In this document: positions 16,598 through 24,219 of the stretch, piece after piece | Layout: each line of letters starts with the position of its first letter | Position numbering within the stretch: position 1 is the stretch's first letter | Origin: Cyclobacteriaceae bacterium YHN15 | Lineage (GTDB): Bacteria > Bacteroidota > Bacteroidia > Cytophagales > Cyclobacteriaceae | DNA length: 64,000 bases | NCBI GenBank assembly: GCA_003797895.1 | Contig: RKQB01000001.1 | Span: 325,822 to 389,821 of the forward strand | Direction: 5' to 3' | The notes under the pieces: generated by a model | Told to the model about the DNA's origin: nothing | Seen by the model: only the letters and a program-made list of their open reading frames with translations | The model's database searches: none | Position numbers and translations under genes: made by a program

Positions 16598-17179
16598 TTA
16601 AGATTTACTTTTCTCCACAAGACCCTCAGTAAGCTTGTTCAAAGCTTCGACTTTGTATTCAAAATCTCCCTTTAAAGTCTCCCGGTATTTGTTGATGTTC
16701 TCCACCAGTTCATTGATGTCTTCAGGGATGACTTCTTCCAGCAGCTGTCGAAGCCTTTTGGCAGTGGTTGGTGATTTGCCATTGGTACTGATGGCGATTT
16801 TGACATTTCCTTTGGTCACAATTCCTCCTAAGTAAAAGTCGCAGAGGTCTGGAGTATCTGCTACATTGACCAATAAAAAGCGTTCTTTGGCTTCATCATG
16901 AATTTGTTTATTGACAACTTTATCATCTGTGGCAGCAATGACAATATGTTTGGCCCCAAGGTACTTCTCATGATAAGCATCTTCAATTAAAGTTACGTTT
17001 TTAGCACTATAGGCCAGTTCCAGAAATTCAGGATTGAAGTCTTTGGAAACCGCTGTCACATGGGCTTCAGGACTGCTTTTGAGCAGGAAAGATAATTTCT
17101 CCGTACCCACAAATCCACCGCCTACCAGGAGGACGTTGAGTTGGTGGACTTTAAGGAAGATGGGATAGAGGGTATTCAT
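16598..17179 (-). CDS. Precorrin-2 dehydrogenase / sirohydrochlorin ferrochelatase (CysG N-terminal/Met8p type)
   Basis: ATG at 17179 gives 193 residues starting directly before the Rossmann motif (L-N-V-L-L-V-G-G-G-F-V-G). Family marks are I-A-A-T-D-D-K-V-V-N-K-Q-I, V-N-V-A-D-T-P-D-L-C-D-F-Y and A-I-S-T-N-G-K-S-P-T-T-A-K-R-L-R. It oxidises precorrin-2 with NAD and may also insert iron to give siroheme, the cofactor of the sulfite reductase two genes upstream. It is the last gene of the sulfur locus and is separated from cobA by a repeat-rich gap. Confidence 0.9.
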   Translation of the reverse strand: MNTLYPIFLKVHQLNVLLVGGGFVGTEKLSFLLKSSPEAHVTAVSKDFNPEFLELAYSAKNVTLIEDAYHEKYLGAKHIVIAATDDKVVNKQIHDEAKERFLLVNVADTPDLCDFYLGGIVTKGNVKIAISTNGKSPTTAKRLRQLLEEVIPEDINELVENINKYRETLKGDFEYKVEALNKLTEGLVEKSKS

Positions 17180-17185
17180 AGATTT

Positions 17186-17349
17186 AGAAATTAGAAGCGA
17201 GAACCGAGAGTTTTGAGACAAGAACCAAGAGGGAAGAATCAAGAGAGATATTGGTAGATATTAGCTTTGCGATAATAGGATATTGCGTTACTCCTCGAAC
17301 TTTAGGTTACATTAATAATCCTAGAGAGCTCCTAATATCCATCAATATC
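17186..17349. repeat. Degenerate purine repeat plus inverted repeat in the cobA/siroheme-enzyme gap
   Basis: 17186-17246 holds several imperfect copies of an AGAACCAAGAG-like unit. Beyond it, GATATTGGTAGATATTAG (17247-17264) pairs with CTAATATCCATCAATATC (17332-17349) with two mismatches, giving 18-base arms around a 67-base loop. No coding content is seen. It looks like a non-coding repeat element inserted between operon genes. Confidence 0.6.
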
Positions 17350-17388
17350 CAATATCAATTAATTTCTTATTCATGAATACCATAACCA

Positions 17389-18165
17389 TCAAACTCGGGA
17401 AGATATTTTAACAACGTCTTCGAAAATTTCCTTCAAGTTATAGCTTTCCCTCACCACCTCGCCCACGATAATAATGGCAGGAGCGGCGATGTTGGATTGA
17501 GCGGCTTTGGATTGAATATCCTGAATGGTTCCTGCGACGTACCGCTCTTCCTTGGTGGTGCCATTTTGGATAATGGCTACAGGCAAATCAGATTTACCTG
17601 CCTGTAGAAAGGCTTTAACAATCGCAGGGAGTTTTTTGGTACCCATAAGGATGACAACAGTTGCCGTGGATTGTGCCGCAATGGCAATATCACGGGAGAG
17701 TTCCCCTGAACTAGTGGTGGCTGTGATGACCCAGAAACTCTCAGAAATGCCTCTTTTCGTCACTGGTATGCCCACAGAAGCGGGAACAGCTACCGCTGAG
17801 GTGATTCCCGGTACCACTTCCGTGGGGATACCAAATGCTTCGATGAAGTCGATTTCCTCAGCACCTCTACCAAACACAAACGGATCCCCTCCTTTGAGAC
17901 GTACCACATGGCCATGTTTCAAGGCATTTTCCACACAAAGACGGTTAGTTTCCTCTTGGGGACAACTGTGTTTTCCCACTCTTTTGCCCACGAATATTTT
18001 GATGGCTTGAGTGGGGGCATGCTTCAGTAGGGATTTATCAATCAGGGCATCATATAAGACAACATCAGCTTTGTTCAATGCTAAAACTGCTTTTAACGTT
18101 ATCAATTCGGGATCACCCGGTCCTGCACCAACCAGGGTGACTTTTGGTTTAATTGCCTGTATCAT
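17389..18165 (-). CDS. cobA: Uroporphyrinogen-III C-methyltransferase (SUMT)
   Basis: The 258-residue protein carries the SUMT motifs: V-T-L-V-G-A-G-P-G-D-P-E-L-I-T-L-K near the N-terminus, the V-G-K-R-x-G-x-H segment, V-R-L-K-G-G-D-P-F-V-F-G-R-G-A-E-E, and V-V-P-G-I-T-S-A. It methylates uroporphyrinogen III at C2 and C7 with S-adenosylmethionine to give precorrin-2, the siroheme precursor. Its ATG overlaps the sulfite reductase stop (ATGA at 18162-18165), so cofactor and apoenzyme production are coupled. Confidence 0.95.
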   Translation of the reverse strand: MIQAIKPKVTLVGAGPGDPELITLKAVLALNKADVVLYDALIDKSLLKHAPTQAIKIFVGKRVGKHSCPQEETNRLCVENALKHGHVVRLKGGDPFVFGRGAEEIDFIEAFGIPTEVVPGITSAVAVPASVGIPVTKRGISESFWVITATTSSGELSRDIAIAAQSTATVVILMGTKKLPAIVKAFLQAGKSDLPVAIIQNGTTKEERYVAGTIQDIQSKAAQSNIAAPAIIIVGEVVRESYNLKEIFEDVVKISSRV

Positions 18166-20264
18166 GCGAGCACCTCCTTTTCCCTGTAACTGCTGATAGC
18201 TTTAAAGACCTTATTTGCTTCCTTAAAGTAGGATATTGCAAAAGGTTCAGAAGGCTCATTTTTATTGATTTGGTAAACAATACCAGCAAAAGTTCCCCCT
18301 AAGTCTATTTTACTGCTTTCAACAAAAGTTTCATCAAAGAGTGCAATGATATTGGCATAGGAATTCGTGCTTTTATTTTCACTGAGCAGAATTGCTTTGG
18401 CAGCATTTACCAGAGAGGCATAGGTATGGTAGATGCTATCAGACCACCTTTTTTCAACATAAGATTCCTTGGCCAAATCCAATTTCTCCCTTGCTTCCAG
18501 TAATAAGGTTGCAATCAGGTCTATGACTACCCCGGCACATTCCCCTACACCAACAGCTACTTTGTAAGCTTCTTCATTGCCCCAATCTACCTGATCTGCT
18601 TCAGTAAGGGTTTCTGTATCTGTGAGTACCTTAAGAATGTCATAGAAATATATCTGTCCCTTTCGGTCATAATAAGCCAGGAAACTTTCTCCTTCTGCAG
18701 AAAAGGCCTCAAAATCTTTCATCAGAATCCTTAGTGCTTCGGGGCCCCTTTTGCTTGGTATTTTGATGACTTTGTCGGCAAACCTACCCTTTCCATTGCC
18801 TAAGGTTCCACCACCCAACAATACCTGGAGTGCAGGGAAGACAGTTTTTCCAACTTTCATGGACATACCTTGAAAGCCAATATGCGCCATATTGTGTTGT
18901 CCACAGGCGTTCATACAACCGGAAATTTTGATGGTCAGGTCTTTGTTTTTTAAATATTGGGGATATTCAGCCAATATCAATCTTTCCAATTCCTTGGCGA
19001 TTCCTGTACTGCTGGCGATTCCAAGGTTACAGGTATCCGTTCCAGGGCAAGCAGTAATATCGCCGAAGGAATTATATCCCGGATCTGCCAAACCAAGTTT
19101 TTTCAGTTCTTGATAAAAGAAGGGGATGGCTTTCAATTGGACATCTCTGATGAGTATATTTTGTCTCAATGTAAACCGGATTTCATTTCCCGCATATTTT
19201 TTGACCAATTCGGCCAATTGTCTCGCCTGATCGGTATAAAAGTCGCCCAATAACACCTTGATGCCTATGGATACAAATCCGTTTTGTTTTTGAGGGAAAA
19301 TGTTGGTCATTTTCCATTGCTCGTAAACAAGGTCCAAAGGCTCCTCCTGATCCGGAATAAACGGTTCAGAAAGAGTCTTCGAATCCTCATAGGTTTGAGC
19401 ATTTATGGGGTACTTTTTATACGGCAGTGCTTTTTGTTCCTCTTTGACCAGGTCCAAAAAACCCTCTATTCCAATGTCATTGACCAGAAACTTCATTCTT
19501 GCTTTTAGCCTTCTTGTCCTTTCTCCAAACCGGTCAAAAATCCTCAAAACTCCTTCAATGAAAGGAATCAATTCATCAGTTGGTAAAAATTCGGTTATTA
19601 AATCTGCATGTCGGGGCTGGGAGCCTAGTCCACCTCCGAGCATCACTTTAAAGCCTCGTATTTCAACTTCATTTTCCAGTTTCACCTGTGGAATAAAACC
19701 TAAATCATGGAGATAGCTTAGAGCAGTGTCCTCTTCCGTGGCAGAAAAAGCCATTTTAAATTTTCGCCCCATTTCCTGGCAAATGGGATTTCTTAGAAAA
19801 TATTGAAAAACAGCCTCTGCATATGGGGTAACATCGAATGGTTCATTGGGGTCCACTCCTGCGGTTTCAGATGCAGTAACATTACGGACGGTATTCCCGC
19901 ATGCTTCCCTTAGGGTAACATCATCTTTTTCCAATTCCGCCCAAAGTGCTGGAGTTTCATCCAAACTTACATAATGAATCTGAATATCCTGTCGGGTAGT
20001 GATATGAAGTCTTCCAGTGGAATATTTATCTGAAACATCAGCTATGCGCTTTAGTTGATCACCGGTAGCTTTACCATAAGGAAGTTTGATGCGTATCATC
20101 TGTACTCCAGGCTGCCTTTGACCATATACACCCCTGGCCAACCTTAGGCTACGGAATTTTTCCTCATCAATTTTTCCTTCCCGGAAAAGGCGGATCTTCT
20201 TTTCCAATTCGATGATGTCTTTTTCGATTATGGGATTTTCTATTTCTGTTCTAAAACTCTGCAT
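18162..20264 (-). CDS. Assimilatory sulfite (nitrite/sulfite) reductase haemoprotein with C-terminal HEPN-like domain
   Basis: This 700-residue siroheme/[4Fe-4S] reductase has the repeated ferredoxin-like and NIR_SIR domains. Siroheme-region motifs include G-R-L-H-I-T-T-R-Q-D-I-Q and R-N-V-T-A-S-E-T-A-G-V-D. The four cluster cysteines are C406 and C412 in T-A-C-P-G-T-D-T-C-N and C450 and C454 in G-C-M-N-A-C-G. The fold ends near residue 540. Residues about 560-700 form an extra helical domain (L-D-L-A-K-E-S-Y, R-W-S-D-S-I-Y-H-T-Y-A-S-L) resembling HEPN domains. It reduces sulfite to sulfide by six electrons, probably from ferredoxin, as no cysJ is nearby. The context of cysH, cysD and cysN favours sulfite over nitrite. 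Confidence 0.88.
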   Translation of the reverse strand: MQSFRTEIENPIIEKDIIELEKKIRLFREGKIDEEKFRSLRLARGVYGQRQPGVQMIRIKLPYGKATGDQLKRIADVSDKYSTGRLHITTRQDIQIHYVSLDETPALWAELEKDDVTLREACGNTVRNVTASETAGVDPNEPFDVTPYAEAVFQYFLRNPICQEMGRKFKMAFSATEEDTALSYLHDLGFIPQVKLENEVEIRGFKVMLGGGLGSQPRHADLITEFLPTDELIPFIEGVLRIFDRFGERTRRLKARMKFLVNDIGIEGFLDLVKEEQKALPYKKYPINAQTYEDSKTLSEPFIPDQEEPLDLVYEQWKMTNIFPQKQNGFVSIGIKVLLGDFYTDQARQLAELVKKYAGNEIRFTLRQNILIRDVQLKAIPFFYQELKKLGLADPGYNSFGDITACPGTDTCNLGIASSTGIAKELERLILAEYPQYLKNKDLTIKISGCMNACGQHNMAHIGFQGMSMKVGKTVFPALQVLLGGGTLGNGKGRFADKVIKIPSKRGPEALRILMKDFEAFSAEGESFLAYYDRKGQIYFYDILKVLTDTETLTEADQVDWGNEEAYKVAVGVGECAGVVIDLIATLLLEAREKLDLAKESYVEKRWSDSIYHTYASLVNAAKAILLSENKSTNSYANIIALFDETFVESSKIDLGGTFAGIVYQINKNEPSEPFAISYFKEANKVFKAISSYREKEVLA

Positions 20265-20382
20265 ATTATCAATGTTTACCCGATAGGTTTAGTGGCTTAA
20301 TAGTTGTTGTTTTTCAAAGATCTAAGCACTTATTATTTATATTTCACCAGAATGAAGTTAATGTTCGTTCTCTTTTACAGAA

Positions 20383-20420
20383 TACTTGGTACTTGGTACA
20401 TTGTACAAAATATAAGGTAC
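20383..20420. repeat. Degenerate GGTAC repeat between sulfite reductase and cysN
   Basis: Imperfect copies of an ACTTGGTAC-like unit occupy the middle of the 188-base gap between the sulfite reductase start and the cysN stop. No coding or promoter motif is evident, and the degenerate short-period pattern resembles the other repeat-filled gaps in this locus. Confidence 0.5.
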
Positions 20421-20452
20421 GATCATTCCATAGAGGAGGGTTGTTTGTCCAT

Positions 20453-21706
20453 TTAATCAATAAATCCAACACTGACGGTATCAAAGGTTCCTTCATCAAT
20501 TAGTATAAAGCTTCCGTTTGATTTATTGCTTTTATAACTGTCAAAGTGGATGGGCTTGCTTAATTTAAAGTTTACCTTCCCTATATCATTCAACTTTAAC
20601 TGTTGGGTACTTTCCTCTCCAGAGAAATCAGTATGGATGAGGGAATCTATACTTTCTACTTTGGCAAGCACTCTATTTATGCCATGCTGTAAAGTAAATT
20701 TATCACCTACTTTTAGTGGCCTAGTGTTAACCTGACAGATAGTAGCGGTAACGGATTTTTCAGATAGTGGAATTTCACTGGATTTTACCAACATATCCCC
20801 TCTACTGATATTTACTTCATCCTCCAAGGTAATAGTAATGGAGGCACCAGGGGCTACTTCATCATATTCCTGGTCAAAGAACTGAATGGTTTTGATTTTG
20901 GATCGGGTGAGGGAGGGTAGGATGCTTACCTCATCTCCAACTTTCAATTTACCTCCATACAATTTACCTGAGAACCCCCTGAAATCATGAAATTTTTCTG
21001 TTTTTGGGCGTATTACATATTGAACAGGAAATCTTGCCACCCCACTTTCGTGTAGGTCTGCAGTTTCCAGTACTTCCAAATGATCCAACAAAGTATTGCC
21101 CAAATACCAAGGCATTAACTCTGATTTTTTAGCAATATTTTCACCTTTCAGCGCGGAAATGGGTATAAAAGTAATTTGGTCGGAATTGAAATCACTTTTT
21201 TCAACTAGGGTTTCAAAATCGTGACGGATTTTGATAAAAGTATCCTCATCATAATTCACTAAATCCATTTTATTTACTGCTACAATGACATGACCTAAGC
21301 GCAATAAATTGCTGATGAAAAAATGTCGGTAAGTCTGTTCAATAACACCTTTTCTCGCATCAATCAGTATAATTGCAACCTGAGATGTGGAGGCACCTGT
21401 TACCATATTCCTTGTATATTCTACATGCCCCGGTGTGTCTGCAATGACAAAATTGGTTTTGGAAGTGTTGAAATAAATATGCGCCACATCAATGGTAATG
21501 CCCTGTTCCCTTTCTGCAAGCAGGCCATCTGTAGCAAGAGAAAAATCAAGGTAATCAAACCCTCTTTGGCGGCTGGTTTTTTCAATGGCCTCTAGCTTGT
21601 CAGTTGTCAGGGATTTCGTATCATACAACAACCTACCGATCAAGGTACTTTTCCCGTCATCGACAGAACCTGCTGTAGCTATTTTTATGAGTTTTTTGTT
21701 TTCCAT
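20453..21706 (-). CDS. cysN: Sulfate adenylyltransferase subunit 1 (GTPase)
   Basis: The 417-residue translation-factor-type GTPase has G1 G-S-V-D-D-G-K-S-T-L-I-G-R-L-L-Y-D, G3 D-T-P-G-H-V-E-Y-T, and G4 N-K-M-D. EF-Tu-like beta-barrel domains follow (Q-Y-V-I-R-P, F-R-G-F-S-G-K). It couples GTP hydrolysis to APS synthesis by the CysD subunit. It lacks a fused APS kinase (CysC) domain, in keeping with the APS-type reductase in the same locus. It follows cysD after a 55-base gap. Confidence 0.96.
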   Translation of the reverse strand: MENKKLIKIATAGSVDDGKSTLIGRLLYDTKSLTTDKLEAIEKTSRQRGFDYLDFSLATDGLLAEREQGITIDVAHIYFNTSKTNFVIADTPGHVEYTRNMVTGASTSQVAIILIDARKGVIEQTYRHFFISNLLRLGHVIVAVNKMDLVNYDEDTFIKIRHDFETLVEKSDFNSDQITFIPISALKGENIAKKSELMPWYLGNTLLDHLEVLETADLHESGVARFPVQYVIRPKTEKFHDFRGFSGKLYGGKLKVGDEVSILPSLTRSKIKTIQFFDQEYDEVAPGASITITLEDEVNISRGDMLVKSSEIPLSEKSVTATICQVNTRPLKVGDKFTLQHGINRVLAKVESIDSLIHTDFSGEESTQQLKLNDIGKVNFKLSKPIHFDSYKSNKSNGSFILIDEGTFDTVSVGFID

Positions 21707-21761
21707 TGTTTCAGATGTTAGACTTTAGATACAAGACCTGGGATTTCATCAATCTTAAATC

Positions 21762-22661
21762 TCAGAAATACCCAACTTTCTTCCTTTTCTCCATGGCTGC
21801 TTCAGATCGTTTATCGTCAATTCGGGCCCCTCTTTCAGAAATGGTGGATAGGCGTATTTCATCTACAACTTCATCCAGGGTTTCAGCAGAAGATAAAACT
21901 GCTGCAGTACAGGTCATATCACCTACTGTTCGGAACCTTACCATTTTCTCGACTATCTCTTCATTGCTTTCCCGATATACATGTTCGTTGGCTGTCCAGA
22001 TCAACCCATCTCTGAAAAATACTGATCGCTTATGTGCAAAATAGATGGAAGGAATTTTGATTGTTTCATTTTTGATATATTCCCAAACATCCAATTCAGT
22101 CCAGTTGGAAATAGGGAATACCCGGACATTTTGACCCTGATGAATTTTTCCGTTCAGCATATCGAACAACTCCGGCCTTTGATTTTTTTCATCCCATTGT
22201 CCAAAATCGTCCCGAACAGAAAAAACCCTTTCTTTGGCCCTTGCTTTTTCTTCATCCCTTCTTGCCCCGCCAATACAGGCATCAAATTTGAATTCCTCGA
22301 TAGCATCCAGCAGCGTGGTTGTCTGTAATGTGTTTCTGCTGGCATATCTGCCTCTTTCCTCGGTAACTTTACCCTGATCGATGGAATCCTGTACTTTCCT
22401 AACAATCAATTCCAAGCCTAACTCTTCCACCAATTGATCCCTGAACTCTATGGTCTCAGGAAAATTATGTCCGGTATCAATATGTAAAAGAGGAAAAGGT
22501 ATCCTAGCCGGATAAAAGGCCTTTTGGGCAAGCCTGACCAGTGTGATGGAATCTTTCCCTCCTGAAAACAAAAGAACAGGTTTTTCAAACTGCGCCGCGA
22601 CCTCCCTCAGGATATGGATGGATTCTGCTTCTTTGGGATTGGATATATATAGGTTTGACAT
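21762..22661 (-). CDS. cysD: Sulfate adenylyltransferase subunit 2
   Basis: The 299-residue PP-loop ATP pyrophosphatase has the S-G-G-K-D-S-I motif near residue 34, H-I-D-T-G-H-N-F-P-E, C-I-G-G-A-R-R-D-E-E-K-A-R-A-K-E and I-S-N-W-T-E-L-D-V-W. It adenylylates sulfate to APS together with CysN. The C-terminal R-G-A-R-I-D-D-K-R-S-E-A-A-M-E-K-R-K-K-x-G-Y-F is the family signature. It lies between cysH (36-base gap) and cysN in the order of the pathway. Confidence 0.97.
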   Translation of the reverse strand: MSNLYISNPKEAESIHILREVAAQFEKPVLLFSGGKDSITLVRLAQKAFYPARIPFPLLHIDTGHNFPETIEFRDQLVEELGLELIVRKVQDSIDQGKVTEERGRYASRNTLQTTTLLDAIEEFKFDACIGGARRDEEKARAKERVFSVRDDFGQWDEKNQRPELFDMLNGKIHQGQNVRVFPISNWTELDVWEYIKNETIKIPSIYFAHKRSVFFRDGLIWTANEHVYRESNEEIVEKMVRFRTVGDMTCTAAVLSSAETLDEVVDEIRLSTISERGARIDDKRSEAAMEKRKKVGYF

Positions 22662-22697
22662 AATATCTCTCTTTGAAATGATTTATATTCCTTTAAT

Positions 22698-23402
22698 TCA
22701 TTTAATATGCAACCCACACTCCTTCTTGGACTCTTCCCACCACCATCTGCCTGCTCTAATATCTTCTCCGGGTTGGATAGCCCTTGTGCACGGGGCACAG
22801 CCAATGCTGATGAAGCCTTTCTCATGTAGAGGATTATAAGGAATTTTGTTCTCCTTAATATACGAAATCATCTTGTCAAATGACCAATCCAAAATGGGGT
22901 TGTATTTAATGATCTGATTGGCTTCGTCCCACTCGATTTTTTGCAAACCTGACCTATTGGGACTTTGTTCTGCTCTAAGACCAGTTATCCATACGCTGTT
23001 GTTCTTAATGGCTCTTTTTAAGGGTTCAACCTTTCTTGCATAGCAACAGGATTTTCTGTTTTCTACTGAATGATAAAAACCATTGATTCCCATTTTATTT
23101 ATGAGATTTTCCAGAGATTCCCTTTCCGGATAATAAACTTTAATTTTTATGTTGTATTGATTTTCAGTGATGTCCAATAGGTCCAAAGTTTCAGGAAATA
23201 GCCTTCCCGTATCCAATGAAAATATTTGAATGGGAAGCTTATTGGACGCTATCAAATGGGTTATAACTTGATCTTCCTGACCAAGAGAAGTGGAAAAAAT
23301 AACTCTACCAAGGAATAAATCACTTAACAAAGCAAGGCCTTCCTCTGGACTGAGTTGGTCCAATTTTTTGCTTAAGCTATGCAAATTCTTTATCAGGCTC
23401 AT
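22698..23402 (-). CDS. cysH: Assimilatory adenylyl-sulfate (APS-type) reductase
   Basis: ATG at 23402 gives 234 residues; a TTG three codons upstream is less likely. It has the S-T-S-L-G-Q-E-D-Q-V nucleotide loop, S-L-D-T-G-R-L-F-P-E-T, G-L-R-A-E-Q-S, and the C-terminal catalytic C229 in E-C-G-L-H. The C119-C120 pair and C202-x-x-C205 form the [4Fe-4S] site that distinguishes APS-using from PAPS-using enzymes. It therefore probably reduces APS directly to sulfite. The start overlaps the DUF2061 gene by about 26 bases. Confidence 0.94.
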   Translation of the reverse strand: MSLIKNLHSLSKKLDQLSPEEGLALLSDLFLGRVIFSTSLGQEDQVITHLIASNKLPIQIFSLDTGRLFPETLDLLDITENQYNIKIKVYYPERESLENLINKMGINGFYHSVENRKSCCYARKVEPLKRAIKNNSVWITGLRAEQSPNRSGLQKIEWDEANQIIKYNPILDWSFDKMISYIKENKIPYNPLHEKGFISIGCAPCTRAIQPGEDIRAGRWWWEESKKECGLHIK

Positions 23403-23649
23403 TTTTCTCAATTTTTGTCACGCCTTCCCACGCGCGTTCATGTAAATAATAAAGGATAATTTTTGTAACAACCTCAATTGAACCGATGGATATAGCCATG
23501 ACCAATTGACCTGTCACAAAAAAAGATATAACCATGGTGTCAAGGGTGCCTACAACTCTCCAGGATATGGATTTAATGAAGCTCTTGAAATTGCTGTCCT
23601 GGCCCTTGTTGTTGACAAACCATTTCTTTATTGATTGATCTAAAATCAT
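23377..23649 (-). CDS. DUF2061 small membrane protein of the sulfur locus
   Basis: The 90-residue protein has two hydrophobic stretches (about residues 33-50 and 53-68). It carries the DUF2061 signature K-S-I-S-W-R-V-V-G-T-L-D-T, with T-G-x-x-x-x-A-x-x-I-G-x-x-E and Y-Y-L-H-E-R-A-W. Its 3' end overlaps the start of cysH, indicating translational coupling. The family is often found with cys genes in Bacteroidota; a role in sulfate or sulfite movement or in reductase support is speculation. Confidence 0.83.
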   Translation of the reverse strand: MILDQSIKKWFVNNKGQDSNFKSFIKSISWRVVGTLDTMVISFFVTGQLVMAISIGSIEVVTKIILYYLHERAWEGVTKIEKNEPDKEFA

Positions 23650-23718
23650 ATTTTTATGAATTTCAGAAACAAAAGTACATAAAACCTATAAAAATTATAG
23701 GGTTAATGGAAAAAAAAT

Positions 23719-24135
23719 TTATTCTTTATCCAAAATGTCTGCTAATGTCTTGTTTTCGAGTATATTCAGCATTTCATCTCTCACCTGTATCATCACATTT
23801 TTAAGACCACATTTACTTTCATCCTTACATTCCACGCAGGGTTCGTAATAATTGAGACTCACACAGGGCAATAATGCAATGGGGCCATCCAACAACCTGA
23901 TGACTTTGGACAAAGGGATATCTTTTGGATCTTTGATCAGGTAATAACCTCCTCCTTTTCCTTTTTTACTGCCTAAAATTCCTGCCTTTTTAAGTTCTAG
24001 GAGGATGTTTTCCAAAAATTTATGAGAAATCCCATACTCTTCGGATATATCTTGAATCAACACGGTTTTTTGATCCCGGTGCTTACCTAAATAGGTAAGG
24101 GCATGAAAAGCATATTTTGTCTTTTTGGATAGCAT
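23719..24135 (-). CDS. Rrf2 family transcriptional regulator, likely of the sulfur locus
   Basis: The 138-residue protein opens with the Rrf2 winged helix (M-L-S-K-K-T-K-Y-A-F-H-A-L-T-Y-L) and its recognition region (Y-G-I-S-H-K-F-L-E-N-I-L-L-E-L). The wing follows as K-G-K-G-G-G-Y-Y-L. Four cysteines follow in L-P-C, E-P-C-V-E-C and K-C-G-L-K, positions that can hold an Fe-S cluster in relatives such as IscR and CymR-like proteins. It heads the minus-strand sulfur locus, 69 bases before the DUF2061 gene. Its own promoter elements place the start site at or next to the ATG. Confidence 0.9.
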   Translation of the reverse strand: MLSKKTKYAFHALTYLGKHRDQKTVLIQDISEEYGISHKFLENILLELKKAGILGSKKGKGGGYYLIKDPKDIPLSKVIRLLDGPIALLPCVSLNYYEPCVECKDESKCGLKNVMIQVRDEMLNILENKTLADILDKE

Positions 24136-24140
24136 ATATA

Positions 24141-24170
24141 CAAAAATAGGTTTTTTATTTATTCTTCAAA
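24141..24170 (-). promoter_or_regulatory. Bacteroidota-type promoter for the Rrf2 gene, leaderless arrangement
   Basis: On the minus strand TTTG (24170-24167) is followed after 18 bases by TATTTTTG (24148-24141), an exact match to TTTG-N18-20-TAnnTTTG. The -7 element ends only five bases before the ATG at 24135, so transcription should begin at or near the start codon. Confidence 0.75.
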
Positions 24171-24207
24171 GAGAAGTAATTTTCATCCTTCCAATTTTTA
24201 TTTGCCC

Positions 24208-24215
24208 TATCTTTG
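24208..24215 (+). promoter_or_regulatory. TAnnTTTG -7 element before the ABC-F gene, leaderless arrangement
   Basis: TATCTTTG is an exact match to the Bacteroidota -7 element and ends four bases before the ATG at 24220. No clear TTTG -33 element is found at the usual distance, so this is weaker than the Rrf2 promoter. Confidence 0.55.
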
Positions 24216-24219
24216 CCCC

